Assembly (NCBI RefSeq): GCF_023898315.1
Contig: NC_064617.1
Location: 616,209,000-616,272,999, forward strand
DNA: 64,000 nt
Reading direction: 5' to 3'
Source: Schistocerca nitens
Taxonomy: Eukaryota; Arthropoda; Insecta; Orthoptera; Acrididae
Part shown: piece after piece, positions 60,407 through 64,000 of the stretch
How the letters are laid out: each line of letters begins with the position of its first letter
Numbering within the stretch: the stretch's first letter is position 1
Notes under the pieces: generated by a model
Database searches by the model: none
What the model was told of the DNA's origin: nothing
The model's input: the letters and a program-made list of their open reading frames with translations, nothing else
Program-made: the position numbers and the translations under genes

Positions 60407-63222
60407 TTGAAAATCCCAGAGGTTCAAGTTGGTAGTTTATATGTTGCAAGCGAAAAAAGCTTTTTAGTAAACTGAGGCACTAGCATTAGTTGCCTGTTCA
60501 CTGTGACAAGGAAGCTAGTATAAAAAGTAGCTTGTGGTTTTGTTTGCAAAGAAGTTTTCATGGGATGAAAGCACTGCTTGAGATTATTCTGAGATGATGG
60601 GGGGATTGCTAAACATCTAGCATTTTAGTAAGGAGCTTGTCGGACTATTTGTATAGTTGTAAAATTATTTGTTATTTGATGAGAAATTTCTTTATTCATA
60701 GCACATGGGCCATCATAGTTGAAGCATAAAGATTGGCATGGTATGCGTAGGTCTGCAAAATGTCCTGACAGTGATGTTCATAGGAACTTGTTGTATACTT
60801 TGATTCTTCATCTGTTTAACAGTAGACATAAGAAATGTATTAGTGGAGCAAGTAGCTGTGAAATTAGTAGTGTATGATTGATAGTATGGACGTGGCGCTT
60901 GAAGGAAGTGTTTGTTTAGCTGTGGGTGTTTTCATAATTGCCATGTGAGGAGAAGCAATACTCGTGATAGGCGACGAGAGGTACAGAGAGAAACACATTT
61001 ATTGCGAGTATTGTATATCAGCAGCTCTTGGGCGGGTATCAAGTAAGACGCAAAGTGAAACGAAAGAGGAAGTATGCATGAAAGTGGCCAAATATCGACA
61101 AGAGTTCGCACTGTTAGGGTGAGGTGAATAAGCTAGTGCGGTGCGAAAATTTTCGAAGAGAGAGGCGGTTTTAAAGAAAGCACAAGAGTCCTATGAATGC
61201 CCTCTTGTGTGTTTCTCTTTCAGTGGCTATTTGGCATGTCTGCTTGCGCCATAGAAAGCTACTGTATGTGCCCCAGGCCCCCATCTAGCGGCCGGAGGTG
61301 CAAGCGGTGTTTACATACAGTCTCGCCTGAGGCAATGGTCTCTCATTTCGGAACGCAAGAAGCACTGGTAGCGCACAAAAATAGCCGAGTGAGATCATTG
61401 CGGCCAAGTAAGGGTAGAAGTAGGTTCTTTGCAGAATGTCCGAGCTTAAGAAATTCTTCGATAAGTAAATCGCGAAATGTGAAGAATGTGTCGTATTCTC
61501 GTAGGGCGTGTTGACGGTCTCGTGGCATAAGTAGCGAGCGGTGATAGCTTGCAAGCAAGATCATACTTCACAGGATCATTTCTGTAGTATGTCTTCAACT
61601 CTCTCTAGTTCAACGCTGGAGTAGACGTAACCACGATGATGAGTGGTAGCACTCTCCCTGAGCGTGAGGCTTGCGATCAAGATTCATCGCATCTTGGTTG
61701 TAATCGATGATCGTTCACCACATTCTGAGGGATGTGGGAAGGGAATAGCGCTTTCCGAGTGGTGGTTTTATTATATAGTTTAGAAGCATAAGTCATACTG
61801 TTGGTATCGGGACCCGCGTTGTTGCAGAAATGTCGCTACAGGTTGTGGAAAGACTTCGATTGCGACATGTCATGAAAGCCTCGTGGAAGTTTCTCGAGTG
61901 GCACGGGGGACGAGCCATTTGATTTGGCCTGCTCCAAGTGCTAGGCTTGGATGACAACGACGTACTTTTGAGTTACAAGAATGAGTGAGCAACACAAGAA
62001 GAGTGCAATTGATGACCATAAAAAGCTGACACACAACACAGTCTTGATAATCACCACTAATGCATGATGTACGAAACATTTAGGAGGAGCACGTTTGGCT
62101 AGCAAACATGAATTGAGTGATTTGCAAGGCAGTGTAATCTGCAAGAAGGAATGCATGAAATTCGCAAATGAATAAGACTGGTTCAAATACTATCGACAGA
62201 AATTTTATTTCTGTTGTCAACTAGTATTAATTAGTTGTGTGGGAGCAGGGGGATATTTCCCTTGCACCATACATCTACATACACGTTGCGTGTGATGTGG
62301 CCTAGTTTTGCGTACAAAGAACTATCTAGTTGTCAGTTTTTTGAGTGAACGAGAGAGATTAGTGTTAGATGCAGAGCAGTGCGGGCAGTTGTGTGTCGGA
62401 CGTTGTATGTCGGACGTGGGTCGCCGACAGGAATTATGCGTGCTGCCATCTGTCGGCAGGTGAGGTAATGAAGCAGCTTGAATGGTGACAGAAATGATGA
62501 AAATAGTTATCTAAAGAGTAATAGCGACGACATTTGGCAGACACGTATTTCAGCGTTGACAGTTAGTTTGGGGTGTGTGCTTGCATGACACTGGAAGTCT
62601 GTTGACGGTGTAGAAGTAGACAAGACGGCAAGAATTTTCGGCGTTCTCGCGGAGAAGTAATAGAGAAGCAGCCATAAGTATTGAAGTGAGGGCGTTGATC
62701 GGCACTCTGGTTTCCCTTCAAAACGAATAAATCTTTCGCCTTTTACTAAAGATTTCCGTGGAGGGGAACATTAAATGAGTCTAGAAGGTATTTTTTGTAG
62801 TGCTCGGCTATTGCTGAGCCACAATCTCAAGTAAAACGTAATGTGAGTAGCAAGAGGTAGATTGTGTTGTGAGAATGAAGGGCGTGGATTAGCGGATCAC
62901 GTTTGGCCTGAAATGGCGTGCAGTGTGTTAGACGATTGTGTAGAGAGAGTGAGAGAGGGGGGGACAGAGCTATTTATTGTCCTGCAAACTCTTGGTGAAC
63001 CCTTTCCGTACCTCAGTTGTAGATGATTTGAGAATGTTTACTTGCACTGCAGTTGCACAACAGCATATAAGCTGATATTTGGAAGTGAATGATGAATGAT
63101 TGTCTTTGTAATAAATACTGGTATGTGATAAGTAGATTTTGTTTTGAAAGCCAAAATAATTTTTACCGCAGAAGTTTGTGATTTGTAGGTATGATGTGAG
63201 TGAGATTTGGGCTGAAGATGGT
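59570..63222 (+). repeat. U5 snRNA tandem unit 14
   Basis: Complete unit of 3653 bp with (TG)13 at 60380-60405. It is the closest relative of unit 13 by shared variants, which points to recent local duplication or conversion. Confidence 0.97.
62702..62821 (+). ncRNA. U5 spliceosomal snRNA, copy 14
   Basis: Same sequence as copy 1 by eye, with Sm site at 62790-62797. It is the last U5 gene in the window. Confidence 0.97.
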
Positions 63223-64000
63223 GGTTAGTTGGGCAGGATGAGTATTTCAGTTGTTTTCAATAGAGTGGATATTAGTGGCACTGGCTTGTTGCCATAATGT
63301 GGCATTGGTTCTTTGTTCATAACAGTGTACTCAGTTTTGTAGAAGATTTAGGTGAGAAAGAGACAGTTGTTGAATATGACATAGATAGCTAGAAATGAAT
63401 TGAGTAGCAATTTCCTGCTAGGTGTAGTTTGGGTATGATGTGTCTCAGTGAGAGATAAATCTTGAAATTGAAGGGTTGTTCCTTGCTACAGTCTTGGAAA
63501 CTATGTATCTGGTGTTGACTCCAATGTTTTCAAGATTACTTGTGTACAAAATTGGCCAGACTTTGCAGTTTCTTCTTCAATAAATCAGTGGAAGGTGGTG
63601 CAGATAATGGTAAAAATGTTCAGTGCCTCCTGTGAGTTGTTGATGCTGCTTGTCTTTTAAGTAAAATTGATAGGGGCTCTTGATTGACCCAGCCATACAC
63701 AGAGCTGGTGCATACTTGGCTTGAGAAGACTTTGGTCAGTAAATGATGAAATACCAACACAGTGGTCACAACAAAGCTCCTTTCCCTGCATTTTAGTTTC
63801 CCTCGGGTATAGAGTGACATGATATTGGCAGAGGATGTGCAGATAATCACTTTGATCAGGCTGTTCGTTTTTTTAATGCTCTTTTACCAGAATCCATTCA
63901 TAGTGATTAGTGTGTTCTCTGTTGGAACACGATGAGAACATTGTGTGAAGTGCACAGAAGTAGCTATTTTAGTATGTATGAAAATGTGAGGTAACCACTG
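63223..64000 (+). repeat. U5 snRNA tandem unit 15 (partial, cut by window end)
   Basis: The first 778 bp of a further unit, with the tttcagttg variant of units 11, 13 and 14. The window ends before the TG tract and the U5 gene, so the array continues beyond the right edge. Confidence 0.95.

Noticed and set aside
1-64000. The whole array as an assembly artefact
   Set aside because: Unit-specific variants, different TG lengths and three LINE insertions with clean duplications argue for real units. Exact copy number still depends on long-read support.

Overview
The window is one long tandem array of a multicopy U5 small nuclear RNA gene from an animal genome. A unit of about 3.64 kb is repeated head to tail across all 64 kb: 14 complete units plus a partial fifteenth. 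Each complete unit carries one copy of a roughly 120-bp sequence that I recognise as spliceosomal U5 snRNA from its invariant loop, its Sm site and its 3' stem-loop. All 14 U5 copies are on the + strand and look identical by eye. The rest of each unit is non-coding spacer with a variable TG microsatellite. I found no host protein gene and no other RNA gene.

Three copies of one non-LTR retrotransposon (LINE) interrupt the array. Two are full length (28715-34338 and 38026-43561, + strand). The third is a 5'-truncated 0.9-kb copy on the minus strand (45547-46442). The family has two ORFs: ORF1 with three CCHC zinc knuckles, and ORF2 with an AP-like endonuclease and a reverse transcriptase. There is no visible RNase H domain, and the element ends in AATAAA plus poly(A). 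This fits the Jockey group. Both full-length copies sit at the same nucleotide, at the 5' end of a U5 gene, each with the same 10-bp target-site duplication. They separate two U5 genes (units 8 and 9) from their promoters and place the LINE in sense orientation directly behind the U5 promoter. Both copies also share one in-frame stop in ORF2.

Layout by unit: 1-4 (1-14560) near identical; 5 (14561-18244) with a greatly expanded TG tract; 6-7 (18245-25566) sharing a set of point variants; 8 (25567-34867) and 9 (34868-44090), each with a full-length LINE; 10 (44091-48618) with the inverted LINE fragment and a small deletion; 11-14 (48619-63222) again simple; 15 (63223-64000) cut off by the window edge. 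Variants are distributed as a mosaic rather than strictly by neighbourhood, as expected from unequal exchange and gene conversion.

Organism: a metazoan, most likely an arthropod and probably an insect with a large, repeat-rich genome, judged from the Jockey-like LINE and the U5 sequence. I cannot name the species. Phase of the unit is arbitrary: I start it at window base 1, which puts U5 at unit offsets 3121-3240.
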